Positions 40,782 through 49,697 of a stretch of DNA of 49,754 bases are shown piece by piece. The translations under genes were made by a program, and so were the position numbers. The number at the start of each line of letters is the position of its first letter. The stretch's first letter is position 1. Under the pieces are notes generated by a model. It was not told where the DNA came from. It did no database searches and saw nothing but the letters and a program-made list of their open reading frames with translations. Source of the stretch: Viridibacillus sp050279675 (GTDB taxonomy: Bacteria; Bacillota; Bacilli; Bacillales_A; Planococcaceae); contig NZ_JBNNUK010000023.1 of NCBI RefSeq assembly GCF_050279675.1, forward strand, positions 1-49,754, written 5' to 3'.

Positions 40782-42395
40782 ATGAGGAAAAAGAGATGGT
40801 TAGCTTTAGGCTTGATGTTATTGCTAGTATTGTCTACAGCATTAGCAGCATGTTCATCCGATGAAAAGGATGATGTTAAGGGTGATGATAAAGGCGACGG
40901 AGTGAAAAAAGAAAAAACGTTAGTCTTTGGTCGTGGGGGAGATTCTGTATCACTTGATCCTATTGCTACAACAGAGGGAGAAACTTACAAAGTAACAGAG
41001 AACTTATATGAAAAACTAATCAATTTTGGTGAACAAGATACAACCTTAAACCCAGGGTTAGCTAAGTCTTGGGAAGCTGCTGAAGATGGTTTAAGCTACA
41101 CATTTGACTTACAAGAAGGCGTGAAATTCCATGATGGCACTGATTTTAACGCTGATGCAGTAGTGAAAAACTTTGAGCGTTGGATGAACGGCGATGCAGA
41201 AAAATTCCCTTACTTTAAATCAGTATTTGGTGGATTCAAAGATGAAAAGGGTCTAGTCATCAAATCTGTGAAAGCTGACGGTGATTTAAAAGTAGTTATC
41301 ACTTTAAAACAACCTCAAGCTCCATTCTTGAAAAACCTTGCAATGAGTCCATTCGCTATTGCGAGCCCGACGGCATTTGAAAAGTTTGGTGATAAGTTTG
41401 GTGATAATCCAGTAGGTACTGGACCATTCAAATTTGTCTCTTGGAAACGTAATGACTCAATTACAATCGAAAAGAATCCAAATTATTGGCGAGAAGGCTT
41501 ACCGAAACTAGATAAAGTAGTATTCCGCTCTATTCCAGATAACTCAACCCGATTAAACGATTTAATTTCTGGTGCAATTGATTTAGCAGATGGTATTAGT
41601 CCGTCGGATGCAGCATCGATTGAAAGTAATGCTGATTTACAATTACTTAAACGTCCATCTATGAACATTGGTTATCTTGGTTTAACTGTAACGCGACCAC
41701 CTTTTGATAATGTAAAAGTTCGTCAAGCGATGAACTATGCAATCGATAAGCAAGCGATTGTTGATGCTTTCTTCGAAGGTCAAGCTGAAGTTGCGAAAAA
41801 CCAAATGCCACCAGTAATTAGTGGCTACAATGACGATGTTAAAGGTTATGAGTATGATCCAGAAAAAGCTAAGGCTTTATTAAAAGAAGCAGGCTATGAT
41901 GGTAAACAAATCGAGTTATGGGCGATGCCTGTACCACGCCCGTATATGCCAGATGGTAAAAAAATTGCTGAAGCAATTCAAAAGAACCTAGCTGACGTTG
42001 GTATGAAGAGTAAAATTGTTTCATATGAATGGGGCGTATATTTAGATAAAGCTGAAAAAGGGGAAGCAGATGCATTCTTACTTGGCTGGACTGGCGATAA
42101 CGGAGATGCGGATAACTTCTTATATGCTCTTCTTGATGAGGATAGCATAGGTAGTAACAACTACACTTACTACAAAAATTCTAAAACTCACAAATTATTA
42201 ATTGAAGCTCAAACAGAAGTAGATGAAGAGAAGCGTAATGCGCTATACAAAGAAGTTCAAGAAATCTTTAAAGAAGAAGCACCTTGGGTTCCACTAGCTC
42301 ACTCTACACCACTATTAGCTAGTAAATCAGATGTCATTAACTTATTACCACACCCAACTGGTTCTGACAGATTAGAAAAAGTAGATTTTAAATAA
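40782..42395 (+). CDS. peptide-binding lipoprotein (SBP family 5, DppA-like)
   Basis: A 537-aa extracellular lipoprotein. Signal peptide with lipobox LAAC near residues 21-24, then a Lys/Asp-rich linker and the family 5 solute-binding fold (KTLVFGRGGDSVSLDP, VGTGPFKFVSW, VRQAMNYAIDKQAIV, GWTGDNGDADNFL). The last motif resembles dipeptide/heme binder DppA. Delivers peptides to the B/C permeases. GGAGGGG fits ATG 40782 better than ATG 40776. Followed by a hairpin that likely sets its excess over the permeases. Confidence 0.9.
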   Translation: MRKKRWLALGLMLLLVLSTALAACSSDEKDDVKGDDKGDGVKKEKTLVFGRGGDSVSLDPIATTEGETYKVTENLYEKLINFGEQDTTLNPGLAKSWEAAEDGLSYTFDLQEGVKFHDGTDFNADAVVKNFERWMNGDAEKFPYFKSVFGGFKDEKGLVIKSVKADGDLKVVITLKQPQAPFLKNLAMSPFAIASPTAFEKFGDKFGDNPVGTGPFKFVSWKRNDSITIEKNPNYWREGLPKLDKVVFRSIPDNSTRLNDLISGAIDLADGISPSDAASIESNADLQLLKRPSMNIGYLGLTVTRPPFDNVKVRQAMNYAIDKQAIVDAFFEGQAEVAKNQMPPVISGYNDDVKGYEYDPEKAKALLKEAGYDGKQIELWAMPVPRPYMPDGKKIAEAIQKNLADVGMKSKIVSYEWGVYLDKAEKGEADAFLLGWTGDNGDADNFLYALLDEDSIGSNNYTYYKNSKTHKLLIEAQTEVDEEKRNALYKEVQEIFKEEAPWVPLAHSTPLLASKSDVINLLPHPTGSDRLEKVDFK

Positions 42396-42412
42396 GCTAG
42401 ACAACTAAACTA

Positions 42413-42447
42413 CGCCTTTCGCTTATTTGGCGGAAGGCGAGTTTTTT
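42413..42447 (+). terminator. intra-operon hairpin after the binding protein gene
   Basis: Perfect 10-bp stem CGCCTTTCGC / GCGGAAGGCG, 7-nt loop, GTTTTTTC. Lies between the binding protein and permease genes; partial termination here would lower permease expression. Confidence 0.75.
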
Positions 42448-42491
42448 CAAATAAGAGTTATTCAACATGATGAGATGGAGAGGTGAAGAGA

Positions 42492-43496
42492 ATGCTTCAC
42501 TATATTGGAAAAAGACTATTACAGTTAATCCCGGTTTTGCTCGGAATGACCTTTATTGTATTTTTAATAATACGTGCAATTCCAGGGGATCCTGCTCAAG
42601 TAATTTTAGGACAGCATGCTACAAAAGAAGCGAGAGCGGCGTTGCGAGCAAGCCTAGGATTAGATAACCCTTGGTATATTCAGTACTTTAATTATTTAGG
42701 TGATCTATTGACAGGTGATTTGGGCGAGTCGATGCGTACGAAAGCAACAGTATCAAGCGAGTTGTGGCCTTATTTAGCCGCTACATTTGAATTGGCTCTT
42801 TTTGCAATGATTTTAGCAGTAATCATTGGAGTGAATGCAGGAATTGTTTCTGCATGGTTCCAAAATTCTTGGTTTGATTATTTTGCAATGATTTTAGCAC
42901 TTATCGGTGTATCTATGCCTATCTTCTGGTTAGGTTTAATGGGGCAGTGGGTATTTGGTATTCAACTAGATATACTTCCTACATCAGGTAGAGAGGATGC
43001 CAGGAATCCTGTCGATTCTATTACATACTTGTATGTTGTAGATACAATAATTCATGGTCGATTTGATCAGCTTTGGGATGTATTAAAACATTTAATATTA
43101 CCTGCAGTTGCATTAGCGACTATCCCAATGGCAATTATTGCGAGAATGACTCGTTCAAGTATGCTTGAAGTGATGCGTTCTGATTATGTTCGAACAGCAC
43201 GAGCTAAAGGGCAAAATATGTTTTGGGTTGTCTATAAACATGCTCTCAAAAATGCCATCATTCCTGTATTAACAGTAATTGGTTTGCAAATGGGATTACT
43301 ATTAGGTGGGGCTATCTTAACAGAGACTATCTTTAGTTGGCCAGGTATTGGTCGCTACATTTACGATGCTATTGGATACCGCGATTATCCGGTTATACAA
43401 TCTGGTATTTTAGTGATAGCTTTTGTTTTTGTAATGATCAATTTAATCGTAGATATTTTGTATAGTTTTATAGATCCGAGGATTAAATATGACTAA
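42492..43496 (+). CDS. peptide ABC transporter permease, OppB/DppB/AppB type
   Basis: A 334-aa permease with six membrane spans. N-terminal MLHYIGKRLLQLIPVLLGMTFIVFLIIRAIPGDPA is diagnostic of the B subunit, and the EAA coupling loop reads VRTARAKGQNMFWVVYKHALKNAIIPVLT. ATG 42492 with GAGGTG at 6-7 nt; GTG 42483 lies inside that site. Confidence 0.92.
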   Translation: MLHYIGKRLLQLIPVLLGMTFIVFLIIRAIPGDPAQVILGQHATKEARAALRASLGLDNPWYIQYFNYLGDLLTGDLGESMRTKATVSSELWPYLAATFELALFAMILAVIIGVNAGIVSAWFQNSWFDYFAMILALIGVSMPIFWLGLMGQWVFGIQLDILPTSGREDARNPVDSITYLYVVDTIIHGRFDQLWDVLKHLILPAVALATIPMAIIARMTRSSMLEVMRSDYVRTARAKGQNMFWVVYKHALKNAIIPVLTVIGLQMGLLLGGAILTETIFSWPGIGRYIYDAIGYRDYPVIQSGILVIAFVFVMINLIVDILYSFIDPRIKYD

Positions 43497-43513
43497 GGAG
43501 GGGGGAGTCCGAT

Positions 43514-44410
43514 ATGTCTGAAATGGCACCGAATGCAACTATAGATGTAGTGATTAAACAAGATCAATCGGTTGGTCCATGGAAAGAAGCGTGGCGTAGC
43601 TTTAAGAAAAGTAAAGCTGCGCTTGTAGGGGCAGTAATTGTTGTGTTCTTCATCCTACTAGCTATAGTTGGTCCATTGTTTGTTCCAGAAGGAATTAATG
43701 AACAAGTGTTAAAGGATCGTTTACAACCACCATCTGCTGAGCATTGGTTTGGTACAGATGATTTTGGCCGAGACATTTTTTCACGAGTCGTGCACGGCGC
43801 TAGAATATCACTTTGGGTTGGTTTTTTCTCGGTTATTGGTTCAGTTGTAGTAGGAAGTATGTTGGGGATTATTGCTGGCTATTACGGCCGATGGATGGAT
43901 ACCATCATCTCACGAATTTTCGATATCATGTTAGCGTTCCCAAGTATATTACTTGCCATAGCAGTTGTATCAATACTTGGTCCATCTTTGCAAAACGCTT
44001 TAATTGCTATTGCAATTATTAATGTTCCGAACTTTGGAAGACTCATTCGTTCAAAGGTATTGAGCATTAAGCAGGAAGAGTATATTACTTCTGCAAAAGC
44101 GATTGGTATGAAGGATGCACGGATTCTTTTTTCACATATTTTACCGAATTCGATGACGCCGGTTATTGTGCAAGGAACACTTGCCATCGCATCTGCAATT
44201 ATTGAAGCGGCTGCACTTGGCTTTCTTGGACTTGGAGCAGAAGCACCTACACCAGAGTGGGGTAAAATGTTAGCTGATGCACGTATCTATTTAATCAATG
44301 CTCCTTGGACTATGATTTTCCCAGGTTTAGCGATTATGTTAACTGTTCTAGGGTTTAACTTAATGGGTGATGGTTTAAGAGATGCACTTGATCCTAAAAT
44401 GAAAAACTAA
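43514..44410 (+). CDS. peptide ABC transporter permease, OppC/DppC/AppC type
   Basis: A 298-aa permease. A cytoplasmic start is followed by WRSFKKSKAALVGAVIVVFFILLAIVGPLF, then HWFGTDDFGRDIFSRVVHGARISL and the EAA loop YITSAKAIGMKDARILFSHILPNSMTPVIV. C subunit of the importer, pairs with the B subunit. Last gene of the operon. RBS AAGGAGGGGGG. Confidence 0.92.
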   Translation: MSEMAPNATIDVVIKQDQSVGPWKEAWRSFKKSKAALVGAVIVVFFILLAIVGPLFVPEGINEQVLKDRLQPPSAEHWFGTDDFGRDIFSRVVHGARISLWVGFFSVIGSVVVGSMLGIIAGYYGRWMDTIISRIFDIMLAFPSILLAIAVVSILGPSLQNALIAIAIINVPNFGRLIRSKVLSIKQEEYITSAKAIGMKDARILFSHILPNSMTPVIVQGTLAIASAIIEAAALGFLGLGAEAPTPEWGKMLADARIYLINAPWTMIFPGLAIMLTVLGFNLMGDGLRDALDPKMKN

Positions 44411-44415
44411 ACGAT

Positions 44416-44463
44416 AAAAGCATCCAATGTGTCGAGTAAATCGATACATTGGATGCTTTTTTA
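44416..44463. terminator. bidirectional terminator of the peptide operon and ygaE
   Basis: AAAAGCATCCAATGTGTCGA / TCGATACATTGGATGCTTTT, a 20-bp stem with one G-A mismatch, GTAA loop, T6. Confidence 0.9.
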
Positions 44464-45552
44464 GAATATGCTGTCTTCAATTTCAAGTTTAATTTCATCA
44501 CCATGGTGATTTTGATACGACATAATAAGCGTATCTAAATGCTCTAAGTTTTCTTCATAATCTAAAATACGAGAGAGTATATGCAGTAAATGATAGCTTG
44601 AAAATTCTTCGTCCTCATCATTTTCGCGTGAAATGGCAATTTGTTCTGCGAAAATATCCATAACTTCGTTTCTTTGTAAATATTCCTCTTGACCAATCCA
44701 AGCCTTATGATCAGGCTTTAGTTTCCCAGAATACTTCAAAAAGAGTTGTTCGTGATAAGTAAGGAGGAAATCTAAACGTTCTTGAATCATAATATGAAAC
44801 TGCTCAGGAAGTTTTGATAACTCGTTTTCATGCAAATGTAGTCTTTGTAAAACTTCTAAACTTTTTTTCGATGTGGTAATCATCTGTCTATAAACAACAA
44901 GCTTTCTTGCTTTTACATGCTTTTCATTTTTTATATATCTACGTTCTTCCTTATAAAATAAATATAACTGATTGAGCTTTAAATGATGCTCTTTTAATTT
45001 TCGCAAAGATTGTTTTGTTGATGTATGTTCAGATGCTTGACGAACTGCAAGTCGCGTCCAGCGAATAATTTCATCCTGCAACAGATTGATGGATTGAAAT
45101 AATTTTGTTTCATAACGAGGCGGTAAAAAGACAAGGTTGACGACGAACGCGGCAAGTACCCCGATGAGCACTGTAACAAATCGAATCAAACCGAAAGTAA
45201 GAAAATCATCACCTTGGACTTCTAAAATCGCGATGACGGTTACAAGAGATAAGGAAATACAATTTTCCAAACCAAGTCGAATAACGATAGAAATAGTTAT
45301 GATAGCAGCTAATCCGACGGCTACATATTGATGGCCGAATAGTAAACCAAATGAAACAGCTATTGCAGCGCCGATTAAATTCGATTGTACTTGTTCTAAA
45401 ATTGTTAAATAAGAGCGATAAATAGATGGTTGGATTGCGAAAATAGCAGCAATGCCGGCAAAGACCGGTGATGGTAAGTTAAGCAAATTTGCAATATATA
45501 GTGCAAATACAATAGCTAAACCTGTTTTTAAAATACGGGCACCTAATTTCAT
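44461..45552 (-). CDS. ygaE: UPF0421/aromatic acid exporter family protein (YgaE-like)
   Basis: A 363-aa protein. The N-terminal half (about 1-145) has six hydrophobic helices including LNLPSPVFAGIAAIFAIQPSIYRSYL, as in the FUSC/ArAE exporter fold. The C-terminal half is a long charged helical cytoplasmic domain. B. subtilis YgaE (about 360 aa) is the same family and lies in the same interval. Export of aromatic acids is a family-level guess. Confidence 0.85.
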   Translation of the reverse strand: MKLGARILKTGLAIVFALYIANLLNLPSPVFAGIAAIFAIQPSIYRSYLTILEQVQSNLIGAAIAVSFGLLFGHQYVAVGLAAIITISIVIRLGLENCISLSLVTVIAILEVQGDDFLTFGLIRFVTVLIGVLAAFVVNLVFLPPRYETKLFQSINLLQDEIIRWTRLAVRQASEHTSTKQSLRKLKEHHLKLNQLYLFYKEERRYIKNEKHVKARKLVVYRQMITTSKKSLEVLQRLHLHENELSKLPEQFHIMIQERLDFLLTYHEQLFLKYSGKLKPDHKAWIGQEEYLQRNEVMDIFAEQIAISRENDEDEEFSSYHLLHILSRILDYEENLEHLDTLIMSYQNHHGDEIKLEIEDSIF

Positions 45553-45705
45553 TTGAAATGGGTAACCTCTCTTTCTGTATACTAGTATTCCGCTACTTTA
45601 ACCGATTACCTCAAGATGGTCAACAACGGATTATTCATGAACTTAATTAACTTATGTCGGTAACCTATAGTGTAGACAAAAAAACGACGTTTTTTCAAAA
45701 AATTG

Positions 45706-45720
45706 ATACAATTATTGTAA
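45706..45720 (+). promoter_or_regulatory. PerR-like palindrome at the bcp promoter
   Basis: ATACAATTATTGTAA is a 7-1-7 element with a perfect inner repeat TACAAT-T-ATTGTA and 11/14 matches to the PerR consensus. It contains an extended -10 box, TGATACAAT (45704-45712), the same layout as at pfeT. Confidence 0.5.
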
Positions 45721-45741
45721 AAGTGAATAGGGGGATTAAAA

Positions 45742-46215
45742 ATGACAGTACTAGAAGGACAACAAGCACCAAATTTTTCTTTAAAAAATGAACAGGGTGA
45801 ACTGGTATCACTTGCAGATTACAATGGAAAGAAATCGGTAGTGCTATATTTTTACCCAAAAGATATGACACCTGGTTGCACTACAGAGGCATGTGATTTT
45901 AGAGACTTCTATAATGATTTCTCTGATCTAAATACCGTTATTTTAGGAGTAAGTCCTGATGATGGAAAAAGACATGTGAAATTTATAGAAAAGCATGGTT
46001 TACCATTCTCGCTATTAGTAGATGAGGAACATGCGGTTGCGGAAAAATATGGCGTTTGGAAATTGAAGAAAATGTACGGCCGTGAATATATGGGTATCGA
46101 ACGCACTACTTTTATAATAGATGAAAATGGGGTAGTTATTAAAGAATGGCGGAAAGTACGGGTGAAAGGACATATTGAAGAGGTGCTAACGTATATACGA
46201 GAGAAGGGGGAATAA
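45742..46215 (+). CDS. bcp: thioredoxin-dependent peroxiredoxin (Bcp/PrxQ)
   Basis: A 157-aa thiol peroxidase reducing H2O2 and organic hydroperoxides. The peroxidatic Cys is C46 in YPKDMTPGCTTEACDF and the resolving Cys is C51 (the CxxxxC pattern of PrxQ). Further motifs SPDDGKRHVKFIEKHGLPFSLLVDE and GIERTTFIIDENG. B. subtilis YgaF is the counterpart in this interval. RBS GGGGGA. The 2-hydroxyacid dehydrogenase gene follows after 2 nt. Confidence 0.93.
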   Translation: MTVLEGQQAPNFSLKNEQGELVSLADYNGKKSVVLYFYPKDMTPGCTTEACDFRDFYNDFSDLNTVILGVSPDDGKRHVKFIEKHGLPFSLLVDEEHAVAEKYGVWKLKKMYGREYMGIERTTFIIDENGVVIKEWRKVRVKGHIEEVLTYIREKGE

Positions 46216-46217
46216 TT

Positions 46218-47162
46218 ATGATAGTGTATTTTACTTTTGATCCAAGACCAGATTTAAAAGAGGGACTAATACAAGATTTTCCTACTATTGAATTTATCTT
46301 TCATAACAATATAGACCATACTGTGTTAAAAGAGGCAGAAGTTGTAGTTACTTATGGTGAAGATATTGAGGCCAAGCAAATCAGGTTAGCGGAGAAGCTA
46401 AAATGGATAATGGTTGCTTCTGCAGGGATAGAGAAAATGCCTCAAAAGGAAATTGCTGAACGTGGTATTGTTGTTTCTAATGTACGTGGCATTCATAAAA
46501 TTCCAATGGCAGAATCTGTACTAGCTCATGTTCTATCATATAAACGAGGGCTTGCATGGATTTATGAACAAGAGAAAAAAGCTGAATGGAAACGTAAGTC
46601 TAAAGCAACGGAGCTTCACGGTTCTACCGCGCTTATTTTAGGGCCTGGTGCAATTGGTTCCGAGATTGGCCGATTGTTGCAAGCTTTTGGCGTACATACA
46701 ATAGGATGTAATCGCTCAGGAAGTAAAGCAGATTATATGGATGATATGATTTCTTTTAGTGCATTGCAAAAGGCATTACCAAGCGCTGATATAGTTATCT
46801 CAGTTTTACCAAGTACTGCAGATACACAACATTTATTAAAGAGTGAACATTTCGAAGCGATGAAAGGCAGTGCGTTATTTATGAACTTCGGCCGCGGAGA
46901 TTTAGTGTCAACAGATGTATTGATAAACGCATTGAATGCAGGAGAAATCGCACATGCAGTATTAGATGTATATGAAGAAGAACCACTACCAGAAGATCAT
47001 CCTTTTTGGCAGATGAGTACTGTTACTGTTTCGCCTCATGTCTCAAGTTATTCTTCTCGGTATTTGGAGCGTAGTTTAGAAATTTTTAAACCTAACTTAA
47101 AAAAGTGGATAGAGGGAGATACAGAACTTATTAACAAAATGGATATTACTAGAGGCTATTAG
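46218..47162 (+). CDS. D-isomer-specific 2-hydroxyacid dehydrogenase family protein
   Basis: A 314-aa NAD(P)-dependent oxidoreductase. The nucleotide-binding loop is LILGPGAIGSEIGRLLQ. Catalytic Arg is in FMNFGRGD, Glu in VLDVYEEEPLPEDHPFW, and His in VSPHVSSYS. Closest in type to glyoxylate/hydroxypyruvate reductases (GhrA-like), substrate undetermined. Starts 2 nt after bcp with AAGGGGGAA in the end of bcp, so it belongs to the same transcript. It is not part of the B. subtilis order I recall. Confidence 0.85.
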   Translation: MIVYFTFDPRPDLKEGLIQDFPTIEFIFHNNIDHTVLKEAEVVVTYGEDIEAKQIRLAEKLKWIMVASAGIEKMPQKEIAERGIVVSNVRGIHKIPMAESVLAHVLSYKRGLAWIYEQEKKAEWKRKSKATELHGSTALILGPGAIGSEIGRLLQAFGVHTIGCNRSGSKADYMDDMISFSALQKALPSADIVISVLPSTADTQHLLKSEHFEAMKGSALFMNFGRGDLVSTDVLINALNAGEIAHAVLDVYEEEPLPEDHPFWQMSTVTVSPHVSSYSSRYLERSLEIFKPNLKKWIEGDTELINKMDITRGY

Positions 47163-47329
47163 TAGGGAACTTTTATCGTTGTAGGAGAAAGTATCATTAA
47201 TCAGGAGCAATTGAGAATGATATAAGGGATAAAATGATATGTTTTTGATGATTAGAGCTAATTTTTGATAGTTAATAAATAATAATAGATTAAAAACGCG
47301 AACAAAAAGGTGACTCGTAGATGGATATG

Positions 47330-47359
47330 TTGACATTTGCCCTAGTTTTTAAGTAAACT
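47330..47359 (+). promoter_or_regulatory. perR promoter
   Basis: TTGACA (47330-47335), 18 nt, TAAACT (47354-47359). The -35 is exact, the -10 matches 4 of 6. The PerR box begins 2 nt further on, over the expected start site. Confidence 0.65.
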
Positions 47360-47361
47360 AA

Positions 47362-47376
47362 TTATAACAATTATAA
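47362..47376 (+). promoter_or_regulatory. PerR box (autoregulation of perR)
   Basis: TTATAACAATTATAA matches TTATAATNATTATAA at 13 of 14 specified positions. It lies between the -10 and the gene, consistent with self-repression as in B. subtilis. Confidence 0.85.
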
Positions 47377-47409
47377 ACTAATAATTTTTATGAATTGAGG
47401 TGCATGGCG

Positions 47410-47853
47410 ATGACTGAAGTGCAATTGAAAAGCGCTCTAGACACGCTAAAGACAACAGGCGTAAGGATCACCCCCCAACGTCATGCTATTTTAGAGTACT
47501 TAATCGAAACAATGTCACATCCAACAGCTGATGAAATATACAAAGCACTTGAAGGGAAATTCCCTAATATGAGTGTAGCAACGGTTTATAATAATCTTCG
47601 TGTATTCCGAGAATCAGGTTTAGTGAAAGAATTAACATATGGTGATAGCGCGAGTCGTTTTGATTTTGTTACAAATAAGCACTATCACATTATTTGTGAA
47701 GGCTGTGGGAAGATTGTAGACTTCCATTACCCAGGACTTGATGAGGTTGAACATTTCGCCGCTCATGTCACTGGCTTCAAAATCAATTCACACCGTATGG
47801 AGATTTATGGAACTTGTCCAACGTGTTCTGAGCAAGCTACGAAAGTTCAATAA
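47410..47853 (+). CDS. perR: peroxide-sensing repressor PerR (Fur family)
   Basis: A 147-aa Fur-family repressor. With ATG 47410 the numbering equals B. subtilis PerR: regulatory-metal ligands H37, D85, H91, H93 and D104, and structural zinc cysteines C96/C99 and C136/C139, all present. H37 and H91 are the residues oxidised by peroxide in Fe-PerR. The DNA-recognition part is FPNMSVATVYNNLRVFRESGLV. GAGGTG lies 7 nt before 47410; earlier TTG/ATG codons are unsupported. Confidence 0.97.
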   Translation: MTEVQLKSALDTLKTTGVRITPQRHAILEYLIETMSHPTADEIYKALEGKFPNMSVATVYNNLRVFRESGLVKELTYGDSASRFDFVTNKHYHIICEGCGKIVDFHYPGLDEVEHFAAHVTGFKINSHRMEIYGTCPTCSEQATKVQ

Positions 47854-47857
47854 GTAA

Positions 47858-47904
47858 GGGAGCTACTTAAATGTCAAGAATGACACATAGGTAGCTTCTT
47901 TTTA
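47858..47904 (+). terminator. perR terminator
   Basis: GAGCTAC...GTAGCTTC outer stem with inner TGTCA/TGACA pairing, then TTTTTA. Confidence 0.75.
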
Positions 47905-47931
47905 TGGTAAACTATATAATGCTTTTTTGAT

Positions 47932-47962
47932 AAAAAAACCTCGTTACAATTTAGTAACGAGG
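47932..47962 (-). terminator. ygzB terminator
   Basis: On the minus strand CCTCGTTAC / GTAACGAGG with a 6-nt loop, followed by T7. Confidence 0.85.
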
Positions 47963-47970
47963 CGAAGGCA

Positions 47971-48327
47971 TTAATTTTTACGATTTGTGCGATTGTTTAG
48001 TGATTGATCAAACTCTTGTCCTTCTAATGAAGGATCTAAAGTAAGCGGTTCATTGCAATACATACACATGTCTACACGTCCAAGCACTTTCGTGTGTTTA
48101 TGGCAACCCGGACATTCAACTAATACTGCACGGGTTGAAAGGAATCCAATCCAACCATATACAAAAGTACTTCCAAGAATACAGAGGACACCTAGTGTCA
48201 TGAAGATAATAACTAACCATTGATGTTCTCTGAAGAAAATGGCACCGTACATAATGATAAAGCCAATAAATATGAGAGATAAAGCAAATGAACGGATTTT
48301 ATTTATCTTGTTTTTATATGGTTTCAT
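47971..48327 (-). CDS. ygzB: UPF0295 (DUF2614) zinc-ribbon membrane protein YgzB
   Basis: A 118-aa protein with two membrane helices (RSFALSLIFIGFIIMYGAIFF and a second around residues 35-55) and a C-terminal zinc ribbon with paired cysteines VECPGCHKHT...DMCMYCNEPL. Very close to B. subtilis YgzB, also convergent with perR. Function unknown. Confidence 0.92.
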   Translation of the reverse strand: MKPYKNKINKIRSFALSLIFIGFIIMYGAIFFREHQWLVIIFMTLGVLCILGSTFVYGWIGFLSTRAVLVECPGCHKHTKVLGRVDMCMYCNEPLTLDPSLEGQEFDQSLNNRTNRKN

Positions 48328-48467
48328 TTGTAAGCCTCCTAATCTACAACATACTATAACACAAAATGATATCGTAATATGAAGTGAAAATTTTATGCAG
48401 GAATCTTATTATTTTTGTCGAAAGTTTAAGACAGAGTAAATTGACTATTGACTATAGGAGGATCATT

Positions 48468-49343
48468 ATGGAGCAGCTACTACGACCCATATACCAAGAA
48501 CGAGCAAGTCACCCGAATACACTAGGTGTAATCTTAATAGAAAAAAGGGAAGAAGTAAGCCCGATCACAGATACATTTGATACGATACTTCTTATTATAA
48601 CAAAACAAAGTGACCGACCAGTCTTTACAAAACATTATACATTTAAAGATAAAAAAGCTGCTATGCACATCATTACGGAGAAGCAGTTAAACAAATGGTT
48701 ATTAGTAGGAACTAATAAGAAGATAGTCGACTGGCTATTCTTTGGAAAAGTATTATTCGATCGTAATGAGTATCTCTCTAATTTAAAGAAGGAACTGAAA
48801 GAGTTCCCTTTTTATGGTCGGAAAATCAAAATGGGTATTGAGTTTGCAAAGTTAATACGAAGATACTTAGAAGGTAAAGTATGCTTCGAAGAGAGAAATT
48901 ACTTAGATGCCTATAATCATGTTGTTGAATCATTGCATCATTTAGCTCGTCTTGCTGTAATGGATAAAGGACTGTACCCCGAGGTTACAGTATGGTCGCA
49001 AGTAAAACAAATTGATCCAGCCATTTACAAATTATATGAAGAACTTATTACAAGCGAAGAATCATTAGATAAACGTTTAGAGTTATTATTTTTAGCAAGT
49101 GAATTCTTTATTCATTCTCGTACTGCAGAGGGTGCAACGCATGTAATAGAAGTAATGTCTCAAAAAGACTTTTGGACAATTCAAGAATTGCATGAACAAG
49201 AGGAGCTGAAGAACTATTCAGTTAACCTTGAAGTTTTCATCGAATACTTAATAGATAAAGGTTACATCTCTGTCGAGCGTGTAGAGACTAAGGGAAATAA
49301 CATATATCATAGAGATTATAAGGTTGAAGAAATCGTTGATTAG
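48468..49343 (+). CDS. ygxA: nucleotidyltransferase-like protein YgxA
   Basis: A 291-aa soluble protein. The N-terminal half looks like a degraded nucleotidyltransferase fold and the C-terminal part is helical; B. subtilis YgxA (about 292 aa) is the family type and likewise lies just before the rrnD operon. No clear catalytic Asp triad is visible. Role unknown. ATG 48468 has AGGAGG; the longer frame from 48384 is not supported. Confidence 0.87.
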   Translation: MEQLLRPIYQERASHPNTLGVILIEKREEVSPITDTFDTILLIITKQSDRPVFTKHYTFKDKKAAMHIITEKQLNKWLLVGTNKKIVDWLFFGKVLFDRNEYLSNLKKELKEFPFYGRKIKMGIEFAKLIRRYLEGKVCFEERNYLDAYNHVVESLHHLARLAVMDKGLYPEVTVWSQVKQIDPAIYKLYEELITSEESLDKRLELLFLASEFFIHSRTAEGATHVIEVMSQKDFWTIQELHEQEELKNYSVNLEVFIEYLIDKGYISVERVETKGNNIYHRDYKVEEIVD

Positions 49344-49352
49344 TTGTATATT

Positions 49353-49385
49353 AATTGAGGCGTTTAAAACGTCTCAATTTTTTTT
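49353..49385 (+). terminator. ygxA terminator
   Basis: AATTGAGGCGTTT / AAACGTCTCAATT (with a G-T) followed by T8, isolating ygxA from the rRNA promoters. Confidence 0.85.
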
Positions 49386-49395
49386 GGAAAAAGTG

Positions 49396-49425
49396 TTGAC
49401 ATGAGTATCGACGCTATTGTATTAT
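49396..49425 (+). promoter_or_regulatory. rRNA operon promoter P1
   Basis: TTGACA (49396-49401), 18 nt, TATTAT (49420-49425). Confidence 0.75.
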
Positions 49426-49494
49426 ATTAATTGTCGCTAAGACGTGTTGTTAAAACTTAAAACTTTCACTCGAAAAACTTTTTTAAAAAAGTTA

Positions 49495-49523
49495 TTGACA
49501 TCGAAAATGAAAGATGTTAAGAT
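49495..49523 (+). promoter_or_regulatory. rRNA operon promoter P2
   Basis: TTGACA (49495-49500), 17 nt, TAAGAT (49518-49523), about 100 bp after P1; tandem promoters are usual for Bacillus rrn operons. The AT-rich stretch between 49461 and 49490 could act as an UP element. Confidence 0.8.
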
Positions 49524-49697
49524 ATTAAAGTCGCTGCAACAAACAACGACAACAACAAAATGAACCTTGAAAACTGAACATGCAAGACGTTAATCAATAA
49601 ATGTTTTTGAACATCAACTCTGTTGGTGGAACAAAACAAAAAAATAGATATCATCTTCAGATGATACGCTAGCAAAGCTAATGAGCTTTCAAACTAC
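49524..49697 (+). other. 16S rRNA leader
   Basis: Transcribed leader between P2 and mature 16S. It contains ACCTTGAAAACTGAACA (49563-49579), a sequence typical of Bacillales rRNA leaders and spacers, and a short hairpin ATCATCTTCAGATGAT (49651-49666). Confidence 0.6.
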
